Shown one piece after another: positions 1 to 10,400 of a stretch of 64,000 nucleotides of DNA. Made by a program: the position numbers and the translations under genes. The stretch is from Beroe forskalii (Eukaryota; Ctenophora; Nuda; Beroida; Beroidae), in contig WFMF01000170.1 of NCBI GenBank assembly GCA_011033025.1, forward strand, positions 62,001 through 126,000, read 5' to 3'. Within the stretch, counting starts at the first letter, position 1; each line of letters begins with the position of its first letter. Below the pieces are notes generated by a model. The model was not told the origin of the DNA. It ran no database searches and was given only the letters and a program-made list of their open reading frames with translations.

Positions 1-27
1 ATGAACACAATCGAGTTGACATGCCAG

Positions 28-350
28 GTTCAACTTTTCTCTCACAAAATCAAACGACATCAGACCTTTAGGTCGTCATAAATGTTTGAATTTTGATCGA
101 GTCGAGTTGAACAAATTATGCGGATATGTAGCTATGAAATCAAAAAAAAATAAAAGTTCGACTTTTTTCGAACAAAATTAAACGACATCAGACCAATTGG
201 TCGTCATAAATGTTTGTATTTTGTTCAAGTCAAGTCGAACTAGGTACTAAAACTAGATAATTATGAGACATATGCACAAATCAAATCACCTCTAACAAAT
301 CCAAACGACATCAGACCGTATGGTCGTCATAAATATCTGAATTTGTGAAG
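28..350. repeat. Three-copy tandem repeat, about 125 bp
   Basis: Three diverged units share the core CGACATCAGACC, four variable bases, then GGTCGTCATAAAT. The core starts at 55, 183 and 306, giving spacings of 128 and 123. The GACC and GGTC halves can pair as a short stem. Flanks such as CGAGTCGAGTTGAAC are shared by the first two units. No coding potential is seen. Confidence 0.8.
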
Positions 351-393
351 TTGATTTGAAAATGAAAACTAATGAAATTAACTCTAAACCTAG

Positions 394-804
394 CTAGTAA
401 CCCCTGTCAAAATAGTGGAAGTCCAAGAAGACAGGCATCTGATCTTCAGGGTACTCCCATGCTATAATGACAGGGAGAGGATCCCACTGCTCCCCCTCCT
501 CTGTTCGGGGTGGAAGGTCTTCCTCGAGAGTGAGACACTCCACCCCCTCCACCTCCCACTCCTCCCCTTCCAGTGTTACTTCGCTGCTGGTGGAGGGGAG
601 TGGGAGGGGAGACTCCCTTATTACCTCCGGCTGGTACTTCTGTCTCCGTGGAACGTGCATGAATCCTAAAGCCCCGTAGAACCTCGCAAACTTCGACCTC
701 CTATACGCTTCAACCTCCTCATCGTACACATAGACTCGATCACTCTTGTTCTTCCTGAAACATTTCTTCATCTTCTTCAAAGTCTTATTCATCTTCATTT
801 TCAC
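394..804 (-). CDS. Orphan intronless gene, 136 aa, basic N-terminus and acidic tail
   Basis: This is a complete open frame from ATG at 804 to a stop at 394. Residues 1-22 are strongly basic (many Lys, starting MKMKMNKTLKKMKK). A Tyr/Arg-rich middle follows (about 25-60), then a Pro/Ser/Glu-rich acidic segment (about 65-110) and an aromatic tail ending FHYFDRGY. I see no signal peptide, membrane segment or known domain, and do not recognise the family. Met 1, 3 or 5 could start it; the first is chosen by length. The charge layout and length suggest a real protein rather than a chance frame, but it could also be the last exon of a spliced gene. An X-box-like site lies about 100 bp upstream. Confidence 0.6.
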   Translation of the reverse strand: MKMKMNKTLKKMKKCFRKNKSDRVYVYDEEVEAYRRSKFARFYGALGFMHVPRRQKYQPEVIRESPLPLPSTSSEVTLEGEEWEVEGVECLTLEEDLPPRTEEGEQWDPLPVIIAWEYPEDQMPVFLDFHYFDRGY

Positions 805-900
805 TCAAAAGTTCGAACGATTAACAAAGTTTATCAGACGTTAGCAAATAGCAAAGTGGGTAGTTGGAAATGAGCATGTGACAGGCATATTGGGGTCCAC

Positions 901-914
901 GTTGCCATGGGGAT
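901..914 (-). promoter_or_regulatory. X-box-like (RFX) site upstream of the 136-aa orphan
   Basis: On the minus strand the site reads ATCCCCATGGCAAC, 12 of 14 bases matching the X-box GTCACCATGGCAAC found twice at 18.24 kb. It lies about 100 bp before the ATG at 804. A single site of this quality can occur by chance. Confidence 0.25.
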
Positions 915-1174
915 TTTTCCTATTTCAGACTGCTCCTTCAGAATATTTTTCGCCCCTTTTCCTTAGCGAAGCTAATTTAGGCTGCCCTAATGTATGTGCG
1001 CGCGCCGCTTTTTGGTGGTTAACAATGGTTTACTTTGTAAAATTTTCGATTCATGCGGATGAAAAGCACGCATTGTTTTCAATACGTTCACGAAGTTTTT
1101 CTCCGCGCAAATCGCGAAATAGAGTCTAACACATGTTTTCACGAGATTGCTTTGTTACCCCTCTCCCATTTCAG

Positions 1175-1227
1175 ATTATCTGGACAAATCGTTGTCACCA
1201 GCTGCACTCAAACAGACCATATCCAAC
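1175..1227 (+). CDS. Candidate 53-nt internal exon
   Basis: A strong acceptor (pyrimidine-rich CCCTCTCCCATTTCAG) and an ideal donor (GTAAGT) flank 53 nt. Entered with two bases completing a codon, it reads YLDKSLSPAALKQTISN and leaves in phase 0. The parent gene is not identified and no partner exon was found nearby. It could be an upstream exon of a gene on this strand or a chance splice pair. Confidence 0.4.
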
Positions 1228-1944
1228 GTAAGTCTCTGTGATGAATATTGATTCCTCTTTTGAGGATGCTGAGACTTCATCAATTTATTCAATACAGCGA
1301 TTCTTACCATATCATCACTTTAAATCGCATTCTAACGAAGGTTCATCACGTTTTGAACTCTCCTGAACAATGTATTCATAAGTCAATAGATGCTGTAATT
1401 AAGACTATTATAATCTTGAAGAATTTGATGAGTTCACTTCACTACTTCAAATTCGTTAAGATATCTCGTACCTGGACCGCACTCCGAAATGTCATTCACA
1501 TTTCCCACATTAGTTCTAAAAGTTTGAGAGAGCAACTGATCCTGATGATGTTATTGTCATCGATGATCATTACACTCCGAAAAGCATTGCTGGTTGTCAT
1601 CAGCACAGATGTTCAAAACAAATCACATGCTAATATTGCACGTGACAGGTATACAGTCTTTACCTCACCCCTGAGGAGTCAAAGAGGTTTACAGAGACAG
1701 AGTACACTCGGTTGAATATCAAAGCAAATTGCAATATTACCAGACAATTGATATCCTTTGTTGACTGTACTCAAGAAATACGAGGAATATCTTGTTTAAA
1801 AAACACCTTGCATGTTTGCTCAGAAAGTTATTCACCTCATGTCTCATTACATGTTATCATCAAGACCTTATCCAGCCCTATATTTTCACCAACAAATAGT
1901 CTTAACGTGTGGCATTGTGACAAAACACTAAATCTTGCGTCGAT
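1228..1944 (+). other. No intact gene; coding-like but decayed stretch
   Basis: Short plus-strand frames have coding-like composition, for example SFEDAETSSIYSIQRF near 1250 and ESKRFTETEYTRLNIKANC near 1680-1730. No continuous frame or recognisable domain covers the region. It may be an eroded transposon or retained coding DNA of unknown origin. Confidence 0.25.
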
Positions 1945-2120
1945 ACTACAAACAGGAAATAGCCGAAACAAGCGAAACAACCCGTAACAACCCTGAAACT
2001 CTTCAAAAACCTCCCCGGATCAAGCCGAAACGACCCGAGACAAGCGAATTAACCCGAAACAAGCGAATGAACCATAATTTGGGTTGATTCGGCTTGAACC
2101 GTCCATTTCCTGTTTGTAGT
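1945..2120. mobile_element. Small palindromic MITE, 176 bp
   Basis: Inverted ends ACTACAAACAGGAAAT (1945-1960) and ATTTCCTGTTTGTAGT (2105-2120) match over 16 bp. The interior repeats a motif around CGAAACAAGCGAA and AACCCG. No convincing target duplication was found, so the superfamily is unassigned. Confidence 0.65.
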
Positions 2121-3165
2121 GTCAACGCCAAATCTTGTTGGGTATCTGGACTGAAGCTGAATACGTTAATACACTCCAGTTTACAGTAAGCGCTCAGGAC
2201 CACATGTGTATGGGTGTGCTGCTTCTAGAAATCGCTATGAGAAAATATTGGAACATTTGCCAGAGTCATATTTCGCATCGCAGGTTGCTACTGTGTGGGC
2301 TACACAACACCTAATGCACATGACTTTCCAGAAAATATGCATGACCTGCAGCATCTTATGCGAATGATGCGACCAATGCAGACCTGACTGACCGTTACTG
2401 TGATAAATTGTTTAAATCATGCTCGTAGCTCTAGATAGTTGATTAAATCACTGTATTTGTGAAATGAAAATCCCTTGACATACGCAATAAATTTGCAAAG
2501 TGCAGATTATTACTTGGCCAGCGGTCGTGTCCATGCTAGCTTAATGCGGCCTGCAGTTTAAAGACCAGTCTTCTGGGCTCTCTTGGAGCGCTTTGTTGGA
2601 GTGCTGCGCGTTTTGTACCTTTTAAGTTGCATGCTATCCGGAATTCAATATATCTATTCTTTTGCCAGGGACAATCAATAAGTAAGAAGTATATTGTTAA
2701 TAAGTTACACTTTAATAACAAATGATTTGAGTCCCGTGACTGTGTTAAACGGAAGGCTGCACGCCACACGGATTATTCCACAATGTGCTCCACTTGTTGT
2801 GCGTCTTGAGTGAGCAGTTCCGCTCCTTACATGTTACATATTGTAATCTAGAATTCGAGTGCCATTGTCCCACGCCCCTGCCCCCTTAACCCGTCATTAG
2901 CAGAAGAATATGCTTCTATTTACTCTGTGGCAGCGAATTGCTGCGAACGAGAACCTTCTCCTTGGATTTTTAACTACGTCTCTGCAAATCACTTTGTTTT
3001 TCTCTCTCCCCATCGATTGTTCTCTCTTGAATGTTCCCGTATATCTGCTATGTTCGCCGCAGTGATAGTAGTGTTTAGTTCTTACCTGATACAAGAGGAT
3101 ATTTTGTAATTGGTAGCAATAAATCAGAAGATATCGGAATAATATCTTAAAAAGTTTATACCAAA
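2121..3165. other. No feature seen
   Basis: AT-rich sequence with short frames on both strands, none with conserved-looking composition or paired splice signals. Confidence 0.5.
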
Positions 3166-3325
3166 TTGGATGTTACCTTCCTAAGCGTCTTCCTCCTTAC
3201 TACCGGATCTGCTGACGTCAACTGCACTAATTATTCGAATTATTGCACAGCAACATGCAATATAATGACTCAGACTATCTTCCCGTACAGGGAAGAGTGC
3301 ATGCGTCTACTAGCAGACAACTGTA
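3166..3325 (+). CDS. Candidate exon of a cysteine-rich extracellular protein
   Basis: The frame reads a hydrophobic run (FLSVFLLTTGSA) followed by five cysteines with spacing C-x6-C-x3-C-x13-C-x7-C, ending at a good donor (A|GTAAGA at 3326). A secretion signal followed by a disulfide-rich segment is one reading. No ATG stands at the start of the hydrophobic run, so the 5' boundary is unknown. The family is not recognised. Confidence 0.3.
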
Positions 3326-3583
3326 GTAAGAATTTCAAATTGGTTCTATTAAAGTGGGCGGGTCTCCTTCACATAACTCTGTCTTTCTTTTCCCACATGA
3401 ACATGATATTATGTTGTACACGTGTTTAACTCTTCCCGATAAGAACGATAAGTTTTAAATGTTTTCCATTTTCTTCTCTTTTTCATTTTCTTTTCTTCGC
3501 TTTTGGTTTGGTATTAAGACTTGTTATATCAGCATCCCTGTTGTTGCATCCCTGCCAAGTTTTTTGGGTCCAAATAATAAATA

Positions 3584-4536
3584 CCTTAGTGGTAGAAATT
3601 ATGATGTGTACTTATTATGACGAATGAAATTATGATCGGTACTAATTATGATGAAAAAATTTTGGGATAAAAACAAAGGTCTTTTTGGCGAACAACCAGT
3701 GGAATGAAATTTCATTATTTTACCATTTTAGCCGGCCCTTTAAACCATAATTGTCCAGAATCCTCCGAAATTCGATCAAAAATCATGAAATAAGACTTGA
3801 TGCCGGCTATTAACTGACAAAATCATTTCGTTTAGCATGATTTACATCATAATTGTGCCAACATTCAACATCATGGTGATTGGGAAGTTAATGTCATGTG
3901 AATATCATGCCCCCCATTCACATATTGTTTTTCGACCGATGCTGTCGGTGTTTCCATTTTGGATAAAATGTAAATTTGGTCTTTGATAAGGTCTGACATT
4001 AAGGTAGCTTATTTGGAGGTTAGGGCCTTGATTATTGGTATCAAGTAAGTTGAGTGAAACTCCGTAATCATAACTCCATGATATGATAGCACCGCAACCT
4101 TTGATTTTGAAAATTTGCTGATTGAAGTTGTATTACAAAGATGTGAAAAGGGCTTTGAAGCCAACCATAATTTTTGGGCAACATGGTCATCCTGGTTGTT
4201 TCAACATGTCTAAATAATGGTCGAATTTTGAGAAAGTATAAATTATGATCTGTAGAAATTATGATGTGTACAGTAACGTAGCTAGGGTTTGAGGCCAGGG
4301 TATGCAAAATGTTTCTAGGTTATGCATCTGGCAGTAAAATTAAGCTTAATTAGCTATAATTAGATATTTTTCCTAAATTTGAGACTATGCAAAGAACTTT
4401 TTCAGAGTATGCAATGCATAGTCTGCATACCCTCTGGCTACGTCCCTGGATGTGTAGAATTTATGATGCGTACTAATTATGATCATTTTGCAAAAATAAT
4501 CATAATTAGTACGCATCATAATTTCTACCACTAAGG
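3584..4536. mobile_element. Tc1/mariner-like MITE with TA target duplication
   Basis: Inverted ends begin CCTTAGTGGTAGAAATTATG and extend about 35-40 bp with mismatches. Both ends are flanked by TA (3582-3583 and 4537-4538), the target duplication of the Tc1/mariner superfamily. The interior has no transposase frame, so it is non-autonomous. Removing the nested hAT-like insertion leaves about 767 bp. A second left end of the same family is at 31.8 kb. Confidence 0.8.
4271..4448. mobile_element. hAT-like MITE nested inside the mariner-like MITE
   Basis: The element starts CAGTAACGTAGCTAGGG and ends, read inverted, CAGGGACGTAGCCAGAGG. It is flanked by a perfect 8-bp direct duplication GATGTGTA (4263-4270 and 4449-4456), the length typical of hAT insertions. 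It is 178 bp with no coding capacity. Because it interrupts the surrounding element, it arrived later. Confidence 0.88.
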
Positions 4537-4603
4537 TAGCTATTTTCATTTTGAAGATTGATTTACTTATCATTTTTCATGGTCATTAGTACACCAGCTT
4601 AAT

Positions 4604-4909
4604 CTAACGGCCCCAATCTGTGCCACATTCGTGAGAATAGAGATGTATATTTCCATGCTCTCGCAGAAAACCTAATTCATTTAAAATATCTGGTGTCTTA
4701 CTCCTTTTCTTGATCCCATCCTTACTGCTCTCGGAACATTTACTCTCGGAGCATTTGCTTTCACTCACTTTCCTTAGGAATTGTAGTCTGGCCTTCTGAT
4801 ACACCCTTTTACCCTGAAATATTATGGAATACATTGAGGGAAGACGATATTCTATCATTTTGGGTGGATGACGGTTGTTACTTTTCCTTTCGCTCTGTGT
4901 TGTCGTCAT
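4604..4909 (-). CDS. Orphan candidate gene, 101 aa
   Basis: The frame runs from ATG at 4909 to a stop at 4604. The start context on the minus strand, GTCACCATGACG, matches the vertebrate Kozak optimum. The protein is hydrophilic and basic, with a short repeat SESKCSESKCSES around residues 48-60, then SKTPDILNELGFL and HGNIHLYSHECGTDWGR at the end. No domain, signal or membrane segment is recognised. The MITE ends about 70 bp beyond the stop codon. It may be a gene, a first exon, or a chance frame. Confidence 0.4.
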   Translation of the reverse strand: MTTTQSERKSNNRHPPKMIEYRLPSMYSIIFQGKRVYQKARLQFLRKVSESKCSESKCSESSKDGIKKRSKTPDILNELGFLREHGNIHLYSHECGTDWGR

Positions 4910-5174
4910 GGTGACTCTTCACTACCGTTCCTCACTGTTACTCAATGGTGTGACATTGTCTACACACTTGTGGAATCTACCATGTTTTAGTGGCCATGTT
5001 TACTATTACAATACATGGCGTATGTGCATACTACATTCTACATAATCATGTGATTACCTCAACACAGTGTCATCATTATCTCATTATGCTGATTCTCTTT
5101 ACTTGTCCCTCGTAGTACGCAATTAAACGTTTCTCTTGCTTCATAAGTTCTCAACATATAAGCTTTCCTTCAGT

Positions 5175-5286
5175 TTCACCATCAACTGGTTTTCTTTTTC
5201 TACCATCAACTGTATTTCTTCTCCTACCATCAACTGTACTTTTGTTACCATCAACTGTATTTCTTTTTCTACCATCAACTGTATTC
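5175..5286. repeat. 24-bp minisatellite, five copies
   Basis: ACCATCAACTG recurs at 5178, 5202, 5226, 5247 and 5271 (spacings 24, 24, 21, 24), separated by T-rich spacers. Confidence 0.85.
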
Positions 5287-5289
5287 CTC

Positions 5290-7363
5290 ATTTAAAATTC
5301 TCTCATATTCGGAATTCAATGAGGATGAATTGTTCCATTGAAATGTATATATCTCAAGATACACGCTACCACGTGTGTACAGACTCTCGTGACAAAGACT
5401 AATGTATCGGCAGTACATGATGGTATTGTTCAGGCTTTCTTTCCGTTGTATAATATGGACCAGACTCATCATTACGTCACCCATTGTGTACTGTCACGTG
5501 AGATACACTGCTTAGTCTCAATGCGTAACTTGCATAATAAGAAAACAGGTTGCATTTATTTCGGCGCAATATATTTTGGCCTGCGTTCAATTGTCTAATT
5601 AGATCTTTAGATCATTCTCCCCGAAATGAGTAACTCGTGCCTTTTCGTTTCCCGTGAATCGTCTTTCATTTGGCTGCGTTTTGTAATTTAAATCGCAAAT
5701 TGAAGTTGGAATTTAACTCAAATAGGATTGCTGATTTGAATTCCATGTAATGGGTGTTTGTGGAATGTTCTCCTGCTATTGAGGATGGTTTAATGGTCTC
5801 CACCGCCTTGCCCTAGTGCTTAGTACTAGTACTAGTAGTAGTTATAGTGTATTAATATTGTGCATAGTGTATGCCGAAGGAGAGCCAGAAACCTGATATT
5901 ATTTACTCGGGTCATCCCTGAGTAGTATGACCAACATACTATTCTGTAGCATGAGAACCAGTATCATGGCACGCATTACCAGGGCGTTTAACCTCGGGTA
6001 GAGTCGATGGTCTAAGTATCATTTCAAGGCAAGTTCTAGAGTGTATGAGCTTATGGTGATCGTCAAGTTGTAGAGTATATAGGCTTATGATGATCTTCAA
6101 CTTCTTCAAGTTCTAGAGTATATGGGCTTATGATGATCATTATCGAAATGGGAGCATGTAGGCAGTAGGTGTGTTCTAATGACATTGAAAATATCATGAA
6201 TCATGAAAAATTGAGACATTTTGTATTTGATTACTCATTATTCCTATTTGTCGAGTTGAAGGCACAGTTGCTTACAGGACTCGAATCATAGGGCCAGAGG
6301 TTCTTTTAAGACATTTTGTAAATTTTTAACCTCATGAAACAATTCTTTTTCCTTGCTTTATAGTCAACGAGAAGATTCTAACAGCAAAATATATTAACTG
6401 CTTATTGTTTCCATAAGACGTTGTTTCAATGTTTTATGGATGTCTGATTTTCTCATTATATGGTTGCCAGATTTACTTATTTTGATTTCACTTATTATGA
6501 TTTTTAAATTTTCCACACCGATTGTGTTCGGTTGTCATACCGATGGCCGCAAACAAATCACATATTATGAAGGATTCGTTACTTATTCATACACTTTACG
6601 GCTAATGCAATAAAGATCGGTTATTCTAATTGGTTCTCGAACCTTAACCCTTTTGACTTTTCTGCACTGTACCGTAATCGTTTTTTTATTTACCGATGCA
6701 TTCCGTTTACGTAATAATTTCCTTAACTTAAAATGCGGTAGCGAATGCTGGGTATATTATTTCTGCTGATGATTATGCTCATACTATCTCCTCATTCTCT
6801 TTAGTTTCTTCTAACATCTCGTATATTAGGTGGTCTGAAAGTCTGGGACTTGCCTTTGCCAAGTTTCCTCTGGCTCCGAGACACGAGTCTAAATAAAAGT
6901 AACTTGTTATTATAACATGTGTAGCAAAATATCAAGCTGTTAGCAGACGGAATGATAAAGTTGCTATTTCCTTTCGCTTGTTACAGCCGCAGAGAGAAAG
7001 AGTGATGCGTGATAAGTACGGTAATTACATTGCTTCCTCTAACAACCGTTATTATCTGCTGTGCATTTCTTACTTGTCTCCTTCGTGTTATGTTATCCAA
7101 GTCTAGTTATTACTCTTGTTGTCTGACCTTTTAAATGCTTCATCTGTTACCATAAGATTCTGTTTGTGATAATGACTTGAAGAGTAACGACAAATAAACT
7201 AAAAATCTCAGCATTTACCTTCGTGTTAGAGTCACCGGTAAGATTGATTTAGTCCAAAATTTCAGACCGAAGGTGTTGGTGTTAAATAAACAGTAATTGG
7301 TGTTTACTTTTCGTTGTGGATTTCGTGGATTCTTCGTGGATTCAGTCTAAATTATTGAATACT
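5290..7363. other. No gene seen; short direct repeats near 6.03-6.14 kb
   Basis: AT-rich non-coding sequence. At 6033-6140 a unit of about 35-50 bp containing AAGTTCTAGAGTATATGGG and CTTATGATGATC occurs three times. A CTAGTA-type simple repeat lies at 5820-5840. Confidence 0.5.
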
Positions 7364-7515
7364 GTACACTGGATCTACTGTACACTGACTACTGTACACT
7401 GAACATGCTTTACACAGACTACTGTAAAGTGTACACTGACAACTGTACACTGACTACTTTACACAGACACTGTACACTGAATGCTGTACACAGACACTGT
7501 ACACTTAATTCAGTA
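7364..7515. repeat. TGTACACTGA-type minisatellite
   Basis: About ten irregular copies of a 14-18 bp unit containing CTGTACACTGA or TTTACACAGAC. TGTACA is self-complementary, so the tract can fold on itself. Confidence 0.8.
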
Positions 7516-10138
7516 CAGTGACATTTTAGATATACACAGTATCAGTGCTTCTGTGTATCCGAAGTACAAGTAGCGTGTTGGCATATTTCCAATGCGACAC
7601 GACATCAACACTAATAGCATCATAGCAATAATGCATCACGCACCACTCTGCTATCTCCGTTTGTTTTGCTGTATCTGAACGCCCTGCTGGTGTCAGAACA
7701 CGTGACTTTCTCTCCGATATGTCACGTGATAAACGGGACATTAGTTCCTGCAAATTAGACACTTGGTACATCTCTCCGGTCGTATGTGAGGCATCACAGG
7801 TGTTTTTCTGGCATGTTTTTCCAATAGTTCCAAACAGTATGATCGGCTAATTTTGAAATTTGATGTGTTTTAAGGCCTAGAAAATCGAAGGGTTCACGGT
7901 AAAAACATGCAAAGGTGGGTCAGTTGTCAGATCTACAAACCATGTATTCCCTTCTGCCTAAGCCTTGCTGTTGTCGAATGATCTGTCCAGTGAGCAGCTC
8001 GTTCATTGACTGGACATTGACTGCTGACTGGCATCCTACTTCATAGTAACTTTGATTTATTTCTTGAATTACTTGTGAACCATGGATTTAATTATTATAC
8101 AATCTTTAGCTACCTCCGAAGTAATGTTGATAATCTGTTCCTGATTTATGATTGGCTTATAATACGTTGGGAGCTCGACATTTCATTGGTTAGAATTTAC
8201 CATTAATCTGCCTGAGTATAGTTGCCATGACGACTAAATGATAAGCGTTTATATTACTCTTTGCAAGATTTGTTTGCTAATATACACCCCTTAACCCCTT
8301 GCATAATTCGATATTGTTAGGATTGTTATTGAGTTCCTATGCAAGTATGGGTACACTTTCCTTAACCTTCACTGGCTTGATTACTCTTGAATCCTTCGAC
8401 TCCCGTCATTGGCCGTACGGCTGCTGGAATAGAAGCAAAACCTTCAAAATAATGAAAAATTAATATAAATTGGACAACGAACGATATTTATCGAAAAAAT
8501 GTCTGAGACATATGATGACTGTAGTCATCCATGAAATTATGATAAATAACAAATATTTTTAATATTATACTGAATTTTCAAAATGGTGTGAGCTGATAAC
8601 GGTATTTAAAATACCGTGAGCAATAATAATTTAATTCATGAAATTTTTTCATATCCATTAAAATTTATCGGCAATGGTTATTGGTTATTAAAAACTAAAT
8701 ACCCTCCTATAACTCATGATAATTATGGTACTTGTCGTTATGTGCCTTCTCATACGAACATTTATTTCCCACAACTTCTTTCTGAGTAATTGCAGACATT
8801 TTCCATGCTCAGCAGACACTGTTGATTGCAAACATACAACACAAGTAATTAGATCTGTGTTTGTTATCAGTGATAAGCGTGCTGTTTTTAGACCTTCCAT
8901 TACTTCCGAGTGTATTACTCTTTCCCACACTTTGGTTCTAGAACTGAGAGGAGCACACTTATAAAAGCACTGAGCAGTGAGCACATGACGTTACATCGAT
9001 GTACATTTCAACCAAAATAATCACTATGGCAGGAATCTTATCTTTAAACGTTACTTTAACTGTTGTAAACTACCTGGCAATAGGGTATAAGGAATCTTTT
9101 ATACATTATTTCTACATGATAAAGGTCTTCCAGTTCTTCCAGGCCACGTAGAACCGGGAGTGTTCTGGGTTATCTTTGGGTGTTTGAGTACTTGTTGTCA
9201 AAAGTGTGTTAGTGTGAGATCAACTCTCTTCTTGTTTACGTTGGAGAAGTGTATAACAGGCAAGAGCCTCCTTAATTTCTAAGTGTTGACGGTTTGCAGT
9301 GGTTTGCTAAACGTGAAGGATTTGCACATCTTATTCACACATCGCCTGGTGTTTTATGTAAAATTATCACACACATAATAATGCGCTATCAACAAGCAGA
9401 ATGCACTTCACTCTTTGTTTAGGTGCAAAACATTCACGTTCTGGAAATAATATTCAACTTGTTAAACATACTCTGTGCCGTGAACTGAGTTTTTAATTCA
9501 CGAAGCCACAGTCAGTTAATTATCTGCAGTCACTATTTCTTTGTCTCTTTGCCTCCTTTCTCTACTCCCCTTTCCTAAAGTAAGCATAGAGTAGGGTTAG
9601 AGGGTTTCCAAATTCTAATGCATTATGCAAGTGTAGTTGGTTTATTAAAGAGTTTTTTAGGTTTAATGATTCCTATTAGCGTTTTGCGGGGTTCTAACAC
9701 CCAGTCCAACGACGATTATGGCATGATTAAAGTTCAGGGGGCTTTAGAAAATTCTGAACTAGATATCTCTCAATATCGTCTAAACAGTTACCAGACAGCC
9801 CTTGCTGTTCTTAGCACTGTCAATTCCCGGTTTCTCTTTCAACAGTTCAACGGAGCTGAAAGCTCCAGAATGGTCTGAAATCCATCTGCAATCTTGTGCG
9901 AAATATTTCATCTAGAGCCAAGCATCCAATAATGCATCTAGAACATGCAATGTTCTAATTAATTTGGAATCATGCGTCTGGGGTCAGGACTGTCTTGTAA
10001 TTTCCACGTTTAGCTCGCAGATACGGTCACGCCTTACCGCACCTAATAAATTGCTTCAATATTCCGCATCATTATTCCACGCACTGAGTGTCTTTCTCTT
10101 CATGTTTACTACTTTTTCTGATTTTTTGGTCGACTAGA
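7516..10138. other. No supported gene
   Basis: AT-rich sequence. A near-perfect palindrome ACGGTATTTAAAATACCGT lies at about 8599. A plus-strand frame of 86 codons at 9618-9878 has no splice or promoter support and no recognised domain, so it is not called. Confidence 0.45.
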
Positions 10139-10220
10139 GGTTCGCCGACTTCTCTTAGAGGACCAGTAGAGGACCAATAGAGGACCACTAGAGGACCACT
10201 GGAGGACACTAGAGGACGCT
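10139..10220. repeat. 13-14 bp GAGGACCA minisatellite
   Basis: Five to six units of TAGAGGACCACT-type sequence in tandem, with small variants. Confidence 0.8.
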
Positions 10221-10299
10221 GTCCGAGCGGATGTTCTTGAACTTGCTGCACCCAGGGCATTGCCAGATGAAGAGGTCCACTGAACCTCCAGTCTGCCGA

Positions 10300-10400
10300 A
10301 CACTGTTGGGGGGGGGGGGTGAAGCCCAAAAAAAACCAAGCCCTACCCTACTTTTCCGATTCTTGGGCTAGGTTTTTTTTGGTTTTTTTTGGGTTACATT
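10300..10400. repeat. Poly-A/poly-T hairpin, first copy
   Basis: A G-run followed by TGAAGCCCAAAAAAAACC, then CTTTTCCGA, then GGTTTTTTTTGGG: two complementary homopolymer-rich arms around a small loop. A second copy in the opposite orientation lies at 13.33-13.50 kb. Confidence 0.65.

Noticed and set aside
1248-1715. 155-codon frame on the plus strand
   Set aside because: It starts without ATG, and the coding-like pieces in this stretch lie in other frames.
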